Shown here in pieces: positions 1 to 9,828 of a DNA stretch of 64,000 nucleotides. The notes beneath the pieces were generated by a model. The model was not told the origin of the DNA. It made no database searches and saw only the letters and a program-made list of their open reading frames with translations. The position numbers and the translations under genes were made by a program. Position 1 is the first letter of the stretch, and the number at the start of each line of letters is the position of its first letter. The stretch is from Antedon mediterranea. Its lineage: Eukaryota; Echinodermata; Crinoidea; Comatulida; Antedonidae. Location: NCBI RefSeq assembly GCF_964355755.1, contig NC_092672.1, positions 22,748,501 through 22,812,500 of the forward strand, given 5' to 3'.

Positions 1-85
1 AAGTGAAGTCAAGATTTTAATAGTGATGTCACCAACATATAAATTTTCCTAAAAATCAATAGTATACTAGCGAATCATTGTTTAC

Positions 86-225
86 CTTTTGATCACTATG
101 GTAACGATGAATCATATGAACATCAAAATGTCCAGTTTCTTTGAAAGGATTTAAAGTAACAAGGGTGTTGCCAGTCTGAGTGTGGTATCTACCAGCTAAG
201 TAGCGCTCACGTAAACAGTTCAGCA
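86..225 (-). CDS. MYO19: MYO19-like motor-domain exon carrying the LNPFK motif
   Basis: A 140-nt exon. The acceptor reads TTCATAG before 225 and the donor GTAAAC begins at 85. It enters in phase 1, needing one G from the 995-1100 exon, and encodes VLNCLRERYLAGRYHTQT through IHRYHSDQK. It is the 3'-most and only complete member of the tandem array at 156-690; the other copies keep the acceptor and first half but lose the donor half. Confidence 0.75.
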
Positions 226-1241
226 CTATGAACAGAAAAACTTAGGTTAAGTAACAAGTGTGTTGCCAGTTTGAGTGTGGTATCTACCAGCTAAGTACCG
301 CTCATGTAAACAGTTCAGCACTATGAACAGAAAACATTAGAAGTAACAAGTGTGTTGCCAGTCTGAGTGTGGTATCTACCAGCTAAGTACCGCTCATGTA
401 AACAGTTCAGCACTATGAACAGAAAACATTTTGTTAAGTAACAAGTGTGTTGCCAGTCTGAGTGTGGTATCTACCAGCTAAGTACCGCTCATGTAAACAG
501 TTCAGCACTATGAACAGAAAACATTTTGTTAAGTAACAAGTGTGTTGCCAGTCTGAGTGTGGTATCTACCAGCTAAGTACCGCTCACATAAACAGTTCAG
601 CACTATGAACAGACAACATTAGAAGTAACAAGTGTGTTGCCAGTCTAAGTGTGGTATCTACCAGCTAAGTACTGCTCAAGTGTGTTGCCAATATTTTGTC
701 AAATTTTCTTCAAATTATTCGCTGTTCTACTCTAAAAATGTATTACTGAACTATAAATTTTATTTTAAAGTGAGTATTTAATTTGGAAAAATTTGAAGGA
801 AAATGTTGGATTCATCCAAATTGTGGTCTTTGATCTCTAATTAGTTAGAGGGAGGCAACAGCTAATGGTAAAAAATAGGTGATCATCTGGCTTTAAATTA
901 GATTGAGCTTTTAATTAAAGGAGTCTTTAATAGAAGGAAGACCTGTATAGTACTAACAACCATTGAAACATGTGTCTACTATTAATTCACTTACCAGCAG
1001 GTTCTGAGAGAGGATTAAGCAAAACAAGATCATCTGTATTGATCCAATCTGTTTGAGTACACAGCACTGGATAGCCAGCATGACCACGTATCACAACCTC
1101 CTAGACAATGAAGTTACAAGCAATATTTAAAATACATTATATAGAATACTTAGTAGCAAGGTTGGGTTGTTAACATAGATGGTATGCTTCCCTCCCCTCC
1201 TTACCTCACAATTATATTTTGTGTCTATAATCTTGCCATCA
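86..1241 (-). CDS. MYO19: MYO19-like unconventional myosin, 5' coding exons (partial, runs off left edge)
   Basis: Three consecutive minus-strand exons join in phase: 1205-1241 (or one of its tandem copies), 995-1100 and 86-225. The joined reading begins DGKII, then EVVIRGHAGYPVL, then DDLVLLNPLSEPA, then VLNCLRERYLAGRYHTQT, LVTLNPFKET and IHRYHSDQK. This matches the start of a myosin motor: the pre-motor DDL..NP segment, the LxERY helix, and the conserved V/LNPF(Y)K strand before the P-loop. NP followed by S/T, LNPFK and a YH pair resemble class XIX (MYO19) better than classes II or V; this is judged from memory of the family. MYO19 is an actin motor tethered to the mitochondrial outer membrane. 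The P-loop exons would lie left of position 1, and the initiator exon was not recognised to the right. Both exon arrays described below belong to this gene. Confidence 0.75.
156..690 (-). repeat. Tandem array of 91-95 bp units containing the 5' half of a myosin exon
   Basis: Units begin near 158, 252, 343, 438, 533 and 626, with a partial one ending near 690. On the minus strand each complete unit carries a TTCATAG acceptor followed by the reading VLNCLHERYLAGRYHTQT. Only the leftmost unit continues to a donor (at 85). The others run into TAA or TAG soon after LVT, so use of their acceptors would truncate the protein. Confidence 0.9.
995..1100 (-). CDS. MYO19: MYO19-like exon upstream of the motor LNPFK exon
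   Basis: A 106-nt exon between acceptor CTAG and donor GTAAGT. It encodes 35 residues plus one base: EVVIRGHAGYPVL, CTQTDWINT, DDLVLLNPLSEPA. It enters in phase 0, so it fits directly after any copy of the 37-nt exon. It is single copy, unlike its neighbours on both sides. Confidence 0.75.
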
Positions 1242-2468
1242 CTAAAACATGAATTAACACACGCTGGAACCCAAACCTCTTACCTGGCCATTAGATTTAG
1301 TGACTATAAACTTGCCATCACTAAAACATGAATTAACACACGCTGGAACTCAAACCTCTTACCTGGCCATTAGATTTTGTGACTATAAACTTGCCATCAC
1401 TAAAACATGAATTAACACATGCTAGAACCCAAACTTCTTACCTGGCCATTAGATTTAGTGACTATAATCTTGCCATCACTAAAACATGAATTAACACACG
1501 CTGGAACCCAAACCTCTTACCTGGCCAATAGATTTAGTGACTATAATCTTGCCATCACTAAAACATGAATTAACACACGCTGGAACCCAAACCTCTTACC
1601 TGGCCATTAGATTTAGTGACTATAAACTTGCCATCACTAAAACATGAATTAACACACGCTGGAACTCAAACCTCTTACCTGGCCATTAGATTTTGTGACT
1701 ATAAACTTGCCATCACTAAAACATGAATTAACACATGCTAGAACCCAAACTTCTTACCTGGCCATTAGATTTAGTGACTATAATCTTGCCATCACTAAAA
1801 CATGAATTAACACACGCTGGAACCCAAACCTCTTACCTGGCCATTAGATTTAGTGACTATAAACGTGCCATCACTAAAACATGAATTAACACACGCTGGA
1901 ACCCAAACCTCTTACCTGGCCAATAGATTTAGTGACTATAATCTTGCCATCACTAAAACATGAACTAACACACGCTGGAACCCAAACCTCTTACCTGGCC
2001 ATTATATTTAGTGACTATAATCTTGCCATCACTAAAACATGAATTAACACAAGCTGGAACCCAAACCTCTTACCTGGCCAATAGATTTAGTGACTATAAT
2101 CTTGCCATCAATAAAACATGAACTAACACACGCTGGAACCCAAACCTCTTACCTGGCCATTATATTTAGCGACTATAATCTTGCCATCACTAAAACATGA
2201 ATTAACACACGCTGGAACCCAAACCTCTTACCTGGCCATTAGATTTAGTGACTATAAACTTTCCATCACTAAAACATGAATTAACACACGCTGGAACCCA
2301 AACCTCTTACCTGGCCATTAGATTTAGTGACTATAATCTTGCCATCACTAAAACATGAACCAACACACGCTGGAACCCAAACCTCTTACCTGGCCATTAT
2401 ATTTAGTGACTATAATCTTGCCATCACTAAAACATGAATTAACACACGCTGGAACCCAAACCTCTTTT
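1204..2468 (-). repeat. 78-bp tandem array, 16 copies, each with a 37-nt exon candidate
   Basis: Sixteen units of about 78 bp, counting the divergent one at the left end. On the minus strand each unit carries TTTTAG, a 37-nt open segment reading (one base) DGK-I/F-IVTKSNGQ, then a GTAAGA donor. About 41 nt separate one exon's donor from the next acceptor. Units 1-3 match units 5-7 in their private variants (AACTC, TTTTGTGAC, ACATGCTAG), giving a higher-order period of four units. Units 9-10 and 11-12 form another matching pair. Confidence 0.9.
1205..1241 (-). CDS. MYO19: 37-nt exon, divergent 3'-most copy (DGKII)
   Basis: On the minus strand TTTTAG precedes the exon and GTAAGG follows. It reads one base and then DGKIIDTKYNCE. 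The fifteen other copies to the right read mostly DGKIIVTKSNGQ. This copy is the most diverged at its 3' half and lies next to the 995-1100 exon, so it may be the ancestral exon. Which copy is used in mRNA cannot be told from the sequence. Confidence 0.5.
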
Positions 2469-2799
2469 TCATCATGTATCCACACCATTAACCCCTGAAA
2501 GTACAGTAAACAGTTCATTATTCAATTCAATCAACTTTTATTATCCACAATCTGATTCTTTTGGTTGTGGCAGACTCACAAATGTAAATAAACATTTAAA
2601 ACAAACATTTAAAATACACATGTATACAAATTATTGCTAAAGAGTAATTTTTGTAAAGTCTAACAGCTTTCATAATAAATTATTCATTTGGAGCTTTGAG
2701 GACTAAAATATGTATTGAAAAGAGGATGTGTTTCATTTTGAAGGATCTAATATTAATTATTCTGTATATAAATCTTTATGTTAAAACCATTAATGAATA
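2469..2799. other. Non-coding; minus-strand LINE 3' tail fragment
   Basis: Around 2519-2580, the minus strand ends in AATAAAAGTTGATTGAATTGAAT, typical of the simple-repeat tail of a CR1/L2-type non-LTR element. No first exon of the myosin gene was recognised here. Confidence 0.4.
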
Positions 2800-3010
2800 C
2801 GTACATGTGTGACGTTTCAACTTGTTTTAACAAGTCAGGGAATGACTATTTGTAATCTGTAATAGTCTGTGATTTTCCGAAGTTCTTTGCCTTTTTAGGG
2901 GGCGCTAATCTACAACTAGCAAAGCTACAGTACTCCTAGCAACTACTAACATCTAGTCAGTTGCCAGATGAAGACTTATTAAAAACAAGTTGAAACGTTG
3001 CACATGTACG
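2800..3010. mobile_element. MITE-like element with 38-bp terminal inverted repeats
   Basis: The left arm 2800-2837 (CGTACATGTGTGACGTTTCA and on) pairs with the right arm 2973-3010 with only a few mismatches. The interior is about 135 bp with no ORF. This is a non-autonomous inverted-repeat element; its family is not identified. Confidence 0.7.
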
Positions 3011-3705
3011 CATTATTTTTAAACAATCTACTGATTTAAAGAAGGGCTAGACAGATGGAATTAGTAAATTAACCAGCCATGTGTGGGCAACCATTTCATT
3101 CCATGTTTTGATACCCTATGAATAACTGTGCCAAGTGTCAGAATGTTCACTTCAGGTCTACTAAAGTAGGCCTACTACAGTATCATGACAGAGAGAATAT
3201 CAACAGCATTTTCCTTTACCTTTTTGAAACGACATGCTGGTTTCTTTTCAACTTGTGGTGGAATGCATCTAGGCCTAGATTTAGTAATAATCTGAAAAAA
3301 ATAGCGAAATGCTAAATTTTTACAAACAAATTTTTATGAACATATAACCACTTGTGACCTAGCCTAGCTAGGAATTTAAATGGTTATTTGGCCCTATACT
3401 ACTATTATAGCCTAGACAGGCCTGCCTACAGTACTAAGTACTAGGAACAGCTAGGCTAGGCTTTTGCAGAAAAGTGTAGTCGGTCTGATTTGATTTGAAT
3501 TGATTAGAAAATCATCATAAAAGATTTTGCAGGATAGCCCAAAAAGCTTAGGCCTAAATAAACATTCATCCCTTATAGTACCAAACAAATATTGACCAGA
3601 ACCAGCAATCAGCAACGCTCCATACTGAACACCCGATTTTATCTGAACCAAAATAAAACGTTATCGATTTTACCATATATCAAACATAAAACTACCGCAT
3701 TGGGC
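3011..3705. other. Intergenic, non-coding, rich in AGGCCTAG-type motifs
   Basis: No exon was recognised on either strand. Short AGGCCTA and CCTAGGC palindromic motifs recur (3270-3290, 3360-3450, 3548-3556). The short ORFs here show no family features. Confidence 0.5.
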
Positions 3706-3855
3706 CCTGCGCTAATACGATCGGGCCCAGCAAATGAGACGATAGAGACCAAACTGGTTCCTAACACATGAGACGATCGGGCCAACGCATGAGACGATCG
3801 GGCCAACGCATGAGACGATCGGGACCACATTTTCTGGGCCCAAGACGATCGGGCA
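3706..3855. repeat. Short GC-rich tandem repeat, 21-bp unit with ACGATCGGG
   Basis: The motif ATGAGACGATCGGGCCAACGC recurs three times at 3768-3825, with looser copies at 3715-3745 and 3840-3853. GC content is far above the flanks. It abuts the foldback element and may be part of its outer end. Confidence 0.7.
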
Positions 3856-3935
3856 GCAAATAAAAAAATTTTACTGTGATAACGGCCTAGACTTTGGTTA
3901 GGCCTAATATAGTTAGTAATAATACGATTTCGATC

Positions 3936-5016
3936 CAAGTCGGCCCTAAACCGTCTCGGCCAAAGTCAAGTCGGCCCCAAGTAAACCCCAAGTCAAGTCG
4001 GCCCCCCGTCAAGTCGGCCTCAAGTCAACTCGGCCTCAAGTCAACTCGGCCTCACGTCAACTCAGCCAAAAAATAATCGGTCAACTCGGCCCCATTAAAG
4101 TATGGAACGCAAAAAGTGCAAATGAAGGGGATTGATAAAATAATATTTCTTCACAATTTTTTAACTATGAATAATTCTGACTTTTAATGAATATCAATAT
4201 TTAGACAATAATATATTTAGCAACAAAAACAGGAATGATTTCACCAACTTTCCTTTATTTACGTTTAATAAAATTTCAAATTGCACAATTGAAAACAATT
4301 CGTAGCTGCGCCTCCCTGTGCGTTTGGCAGCTTTTTTGATATCTACAACTGCTATGTGTTTTCGCTGACCGGGGGATTCCTCTTTTTTAAAAACGCAAAG
4401 CATGGACAAAAACGATGTACGATCATTTTTTCTATGGCCAAATGTGATGGAACGTAGGCCTCCGTCTTCGATTTACTAAATGCAATAGGCCTACCTGCAC
4501 ATGTTTTTGTAACACGCGGGTACTTCTATTCATATCGGCAATGAGTTCACAGGGAAAAATTTCATTTGAAAATTTTGTTTAGCAAAATTGCTAATCAATT
4601 TAAATTTAAATTAATTTTTTAGTCAAGAAAGATAGTTTTGTATTGTATTTTTTGCTACACAATTGTAGAAATGTGTAGCAAAAAGGTTGTTTTGTATAGC
4701 TTTTTGCTATGCTACACTGGCGAAATTATTCCCTGGTTCATTTTTTTATATGATATTATTATATTATATTTTTTATTTCTTCATTTTTTAGAGTGGATAG
4801 GCCTAGAGGCCTAGTAATAATCATAATAACATTAAGTACTTTTTGCGTTCCATACTTTAATATTGTGGCCGAGTTGCAGTTGACCGATTAGTTTTTGGCC
4901 GAGTTGACGTGAGGCCGAGTTGACTTGGGGCCGAGTTGACTTGGGGCCGACTTGACGTGGGGCCGACTTGACGTGGGGCCGACTTGACTTTGGCCGAGAC
5001 GGTTGGGGCCGACTTG
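3936..5016. mobile_element. Foldback element with about 180-bp inverted arms made of short repeats
   Basis: The left arm 3936-4117 is the reverse complement of the right arm 4838-5016, apart from scattered changes. Each arm is built from degenerate 17-18 bp repeats of CAAGTCGGCCCC and TCAACTCGGCC type. The arms end internally in the shared sequence AAAGTATGGAACGCAAAAAGT. The 720-bp loop has no ORF with family features. Foldback (FB-like) transposons have this arm structure; the assignment to that class is inference. Confidence 0.75.
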
Positions 5017-5213
5017 ACCTGCACCCAATAATACCCTACCCAGGCCTACCTACCTAGCCTAGGCTACTAGCTAGGCTATATAGCTAAGCCTAGGCTAGGA
5101 GTATAGGCCTACTACTAGGCCTAGCTAGGCTAGGCTAGCCTGGCATTTATTGCACCTGACCTGCATTATCCTACATAATTGCCTGTACCTAGCCTAGCTA
5201 GGCGCCGCCTAGT

Positions 5214-6766
5214 AATTGCGGCGCTAATGCAGTTTCGTACCCACCCCTTAAAATTACTCAAAATCTTCATCCAACCTACTCACGAGTTGTCTACAGCATT
5301 CTGCAATCATAAAATTGTAAAAAATCGAAATTTTTTTATTTAAAACTATTTTTAATCAATTAATACTGACCACCCTTCGGAAATACATCGCCAGCTTAGC
5401 TTCGCGAAAATCATCGCTAGGCCTGCCGATAAAAGTACGGAGGCCTCACAGGACATTAACTCTATTAATAGAGTAAACAGTTGCGTTCTATAGAGGGCGT
5501 AGTTACTAACGTTTAAAGCCCGCACCAAATAATTATAATTTTCATTATTTCCGACATGCGTTTCGTATTTTTAATAAAGAAAAGAAATACTATACAATTG
5601 CTGTATTCATCATTGTGGGTATCATCATAATTATGTTATGTTTTTAATTTGTTCTTTCATTTTACTAGTAGAATTTCACACAGAAAAGAAGATAAATATG
5701 GAACTGCTGACTCTTGAAGATATAAGTACTACTGACCAATTTTCCTCTGTTTTAGTTTATTTTACATTATGGTTTGTAGGTCAAATAAATAAATGAAATG
5801 AATAAAAAGAATTACAGTACTTCATTCCTGAGTTACATTGTTAATGTTATAACACAATAATCAAGCTATGACGAATTAATTGTTTTAGTATTTGTTATCA
5901 CTAGCTATACTAGAAACGCTAATGGTTTCCCTGTTTTAAGATTTTATAGAAGTATATTATTATTAATTAACATTTTTTATGTTTTTAATTTGTTCTTACA
6001 TGGAAATAGGAAATGCAACAAAAACAGAAAGATATAATTTATTGAAATGTAATGTACAGTAATACAATAATTATAATAAAAATGTTTTCCATCAATTACT
6101 AGAATTTATTTTACTTCTGCTGACACTGAATACATCATTTCATGTCTTTCATAACTTTTTTTTTATCTTCTTTCCTGTTGTGTTTATTAAAATAAAATCA
6201 AATAAAACATTAAATAATGAAGCAACTATTCATTAATTTATTTCAACAATATTTTATGAGGGTGGTCCATCCAGCCGAAGCTGATCATTAGGGACCCTTA
6301 CAAAAAATATAATTTGACAAGACAATAACACACAATATTCAAAATAAATAGAATTTCTAAAAATTAACAACATAATTAAACACAAAATATTTCTTTATGA
6401 AAAAAACTTAAAATCCGTTTCACGAGGAACATGTAAAAAATATTTTATTATCGCCATAATATGATCATAACAGCGTCCTCTATAGATCGATGCCCTATGA
6501 GGCCTCCGTACTTTCATCGGCAGGCCTAGCGATGATTTTCGCGCAGGCCTAGCGATGATTTTCGCGAAGCTAAGCTGGCGATGGATTTCTGAAGGGTGCT
6601 CAATTATTAATTGATTAAAAATAGTTATAAATAAGAAATTATCGATATTTTACCATTTTATGCTTGCTGAATGCTGTAGACAACTCGTGAGTGGGCTAGA
6701 TGAAGTATTGAAATCATTTTGAGTAATTTTAAGGGGTGGGTACGAAACTGCATTAGCGCCGTAATT
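5214..6766. mobile_element. 1.55-kb non-autonomous element with about 240-bp terminal inverted repeats
   Basis: The left arm 5214-5448 starts AATTGCGGCGCTAATGCAG. The right arm 6498-6766 is its reverse complement, ending CTGCATTAGCGCCGTAATT. The arms share long tracts including GGGGTGGGTACGAAACTGC and AGACAACTCGTGAG. The right arm has an extra local duplication of GGCCTAGCGATGATTTTCGC. The interior 5449-6497 is AT-rich with no transposase ORF. Confidence 0.8.
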
Positions 6767-7145
6767 GCATTAATTTAGTAACTTACTTTTTTGCCTACTG
6801 GAATGTAATTATTGCTTTTTTCCATCAAAATAGTTGTCTTTTTGATAGGCCCGCCTCCTCTCACTTAATTCCCCAAAACCAACAGTTCCTTTTTTTTTTC
6901 AAAAACACCGCCGCGCGCCACCTATAATAAAGTATCTAATAAAAAAAATAAAAAAAATCGCTGTGTACCGCCCTCTCTGTTATGACTCGGTGACCTTAAA
7001 ATAAACAACAGCTATTAATTAAAATTACACATGTTTTTTGCTATGATTTTGCGATCAATCAATCAACAAGATAGAAGCCAAGGTTTAGCTAGGCTACAGA
7101 ACAGTCAGTAAGCATACAGTTACGTAGGCCTAGAAAATTAATAAA
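6767..7145. promoter_or_regulatory. Upstream region of the OGFOD2-like locus
   Basis: This 380-bp stretch lies just before the ATG at 7146 and holds no exon. It is the only non-transposon sequence directly upstream of that gene. No TATA box or other core element could be assigned with confidence. Confidence 0.3.
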
Positions 7146-9189
7146 ATGAGTCTTGATGATAGAAAGAGCTTCTATGTTTGTAGTTGTTACTACACCCATA
7201 ACATATTTTTACCTAAGTTTAAACTGCATGTGACGTAGGCCTATATAGATGATAAAATATTTGCTAATATTTGGAAACCGGTAAAACCTGTTGCTGCCAA
7301 ATCTTCTTTGTACTAGGCCTAGGCCTAGACAGCAGAACCTGGTCTGGTCCTAGTTAAGTAGAACTAGTAGGCCTGTCTAAACTAACCCTACCCTAGACCT
7401 TTATTTTGGAAATTAGATTTTTGCCGCTGTAGCCATACTGAAAACTTTACATATATGAATTTATGATATAGGCCTTAGTCTAGGGTATGCAGTATTTTTA
7501 TAATTTACATGCACAGGTCAAAATTAACAAATTATGCATTATGATGGTACAGTACGGTAGTACTGTAGTTTCCATAAGTGCTCCGTTTAAGCACTGAGTG
7601 AGTACATAATTATATGGTATGTAATTTAAATGTGAATGGGAAATAGAGAGAAACAAGCTTCAAATTGGAGCTACTGTATAGTACATATAATATTAATAAT
7701 AAAATGTGAATTGTTTGTGTATTATTTTGTAGATTATTAAAAACAAAGGGTGTGACAATGAAGAAGGATTCACAGACGTTCTGAGAGTCGTAAGTAATTG
7801 ATGTTTTAATTTATGTAATTATGTTAAGTTATCTGGCTGATAATGGTACAAGTAGCAAAATACAGTTCATGTGTGTGTTGTAGCAGAATACGGTACCTGT
7901 ATAGCAGAATATGGTACATGTGTAGCAGAATACGGTACCTGTGTAGCAGAATAGTGTACATGTGTAGCAGAATACGGTACATGTGTAGCAGAATACGGTA
8001 CATGTGTAGCAGAATACGGTACATGTGTAGCAGAATACGGTACCTGTGTAGCAGAATACGGTACCTGTGTATCAGAATACGGTACCTGTGTAGCAGAATA
8101 CGGTACCTGTCTAGCAGAAAATTTTTCCCATAGTGGGACATTCAAATGCAAAACTATATTTTCTTTATTTTATTTCATACCATTAAACACATGTTATCTC
8201 ACTAACAATTCATTTCAGGTTAAAACAGAAGTAAAACGTAGAAAATCACTTGGCCGAGATTATTTAAAGAGAAAAGAGACAATTTTAAAACATTACACAC
8301 CACTCCATCAAGAGATATACAAACTACAGGTATGTAATTAAGTAGTAAAAAAATTAAAAGAATATTTTACCTGTTAACTACACCTTGCTGACGAAACACA
8401 ACTATAAATGCATGTCTGATTTTGTAAAGAACAACTATTACAACAAATGTTTAGCTTGACTATTTGCCTGACTACAACTGACAAGGACAACTTCCCCCTT
8501 TAGTTATATATTTAGTCAAGATATTTAACTAAAAAATTTGAAATAGTTGGAAAATTTTTCTTCTTTATGGTATTATTTTCTCATTGAAATTGTTGTAGAT
8601 TTCATTTCTGAGCCTAACATTTCTGAAGTTGGTTGAACATAGCAAGCAGAAAAATGCATCAATGCAAAGTTTGATAAAACTCATGAGTACTGAAAAAGGT
8701 TTGTTGATAGTTGACCTATTGTAATCAAATTCTATAAAAAATTAGTAAAGGATTCTAACTTAAATAACTGTACATTGTGAAGCTCATTCTGCCGTGGAAC
8801 AGTAATCGAAAAAGATAAAAATCAAAGCTATACACTAGTAGAGCAAGCTTTCCTATATGATTAAAACTATTTGACGAAAAGGCATATTTCAAACACATTA
8901 AAGGAAAAGTTAAGCACACAAAAAATGGCAAAATTACATGTTTTTGCATTGTTATTTTGTGAACAATGGATGTTCTATAACTCATTAAAATGGCATTCAA
9001 AAACTTGCATATTTACTGTAATTACGTTTTATGTTTCACATTTAACTGTTTTTTTTTTATGTAGGAGAGCGTATTTACTCTTTTCCAATATTTACTGAAG
9101 AGTTTTGTAATTCATTTAAAGAAGAAATAGAACATTTTGAAAACACAGATTTACCAAAAGGAAGACCAAATACAATGAACAATTATGGT
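7146..9189 (+). pseudogene. OGFOD2: OGFOD2-like oxygenase, N-terminal half only; in-frame TAG in exon 1
   Basis: Five plus-strand exons join in phase: 7146-7280, 7733-7789, 8219-8329, 8599-8698 and 9065-9189. They encode YVCSCYYTHNIFLPKFKLHV, IIKNKGCDNEEGFTDVLRV, VKRRKSLGRDYLKRK, HYTPLHQEIYKLQ and finally IYSFPIFTEEFC and DLPKGRPNTMNNYG. The last motif and the order of segments match the N-terminal half of OGFOD2, a 2-oxoglutarate/iron dioxygenase family protein of unknown substrate. Two defects are visible. Codon 31 of exon 1 (7236-7238) is TAG, and exons for the HxD...H catalytic half were not found before the Roc-COR gene begins at 11059. All splice sites are intact. It may be a relic 5' fragment, a chimera with the downstream gene, or a sequence or assembly error. 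Confidence 0.75.
7876..8116. repeat. 21-bp tandem repeat in OGFOD2-like intron 2
   Basis: About eleven copies of a 21-bp unit, GTAGCAGAATACGGTACCTGT, with ACCTGT/ACATGT alternatives. The period is a multiple of three, which opens spurious ORFs of about 100 codons on both strands. Confidence 0.95.
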
Positions 9190-9828
9190 GTAAGTGTGGC
9201 TACCGTAAATGCCCTGCTTTGCATAAACTAATCAAAAACCCCACCTCAAATATTAACTCCCCTACCCCATTAACATCATTTGGTATAAATGCCCCTCATA
9301 AACATTAGTAGGGTAGGAAGGAGGGGTTACCGTGCACCCCCATGATGTATTTTTTTAATGTACATTTTTGTAATCCTGAATATATATAATTAACATTTTT
9401 TGATGTTCCCAAGACGAAATATTGTCCCATGGGGTCTTTTGGGAGCCATTTTGGTGGCCATCTTGGATTTATCAAAATCATAAATATAGACGGTACTTGA
9501 CAAAGACTGATCATAGAGGTCTGATTTTGGTCTTAAATTGTTCAGAATATGCACATTTCTATGTACTATAATGAAAAGTTTTCGTTCAAAATGGCCGTAA
9601 ATTCCACTTTTGACCTTTGACCTTGTTTTTACATAAGGGTCATATCTTGGTAACCCCTGGTCATAAAGATTTTATTTTTATCTTAAATTGTTCAGAATAT
9701 CCATATTTATATTAGCTTTAATGGAACATATTTTTGAAATTTGACAGGAAATATCATTTTTTACCTTTGACATTATTGCATAACGATTTTCGCAATAATT
9801 TAGACTATTTTTGTATTTTGTGACAATT
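9190..9828. repeat. Dispersed repeat related to 60770-61380, with a DR1-like site
   Basis: From about 9530, two imperfect 145-bp units share AAATTGTTCAGAATAT and similar tracts with the pair at 60.8-61.4 kb. An exact TGACCTTTGACCT lies at 9611-9623, the complement of a direct-repeat-1 nuclear receptor half-site pair. No missing OGFOD2 exon is present. Confidence 0.6.

Noticed and set aside
7824-8151. ORFs of about 100 codons on both strands
   Set aside because: They are artefacts of the 21-bp array in an OGFOD2-like intron.
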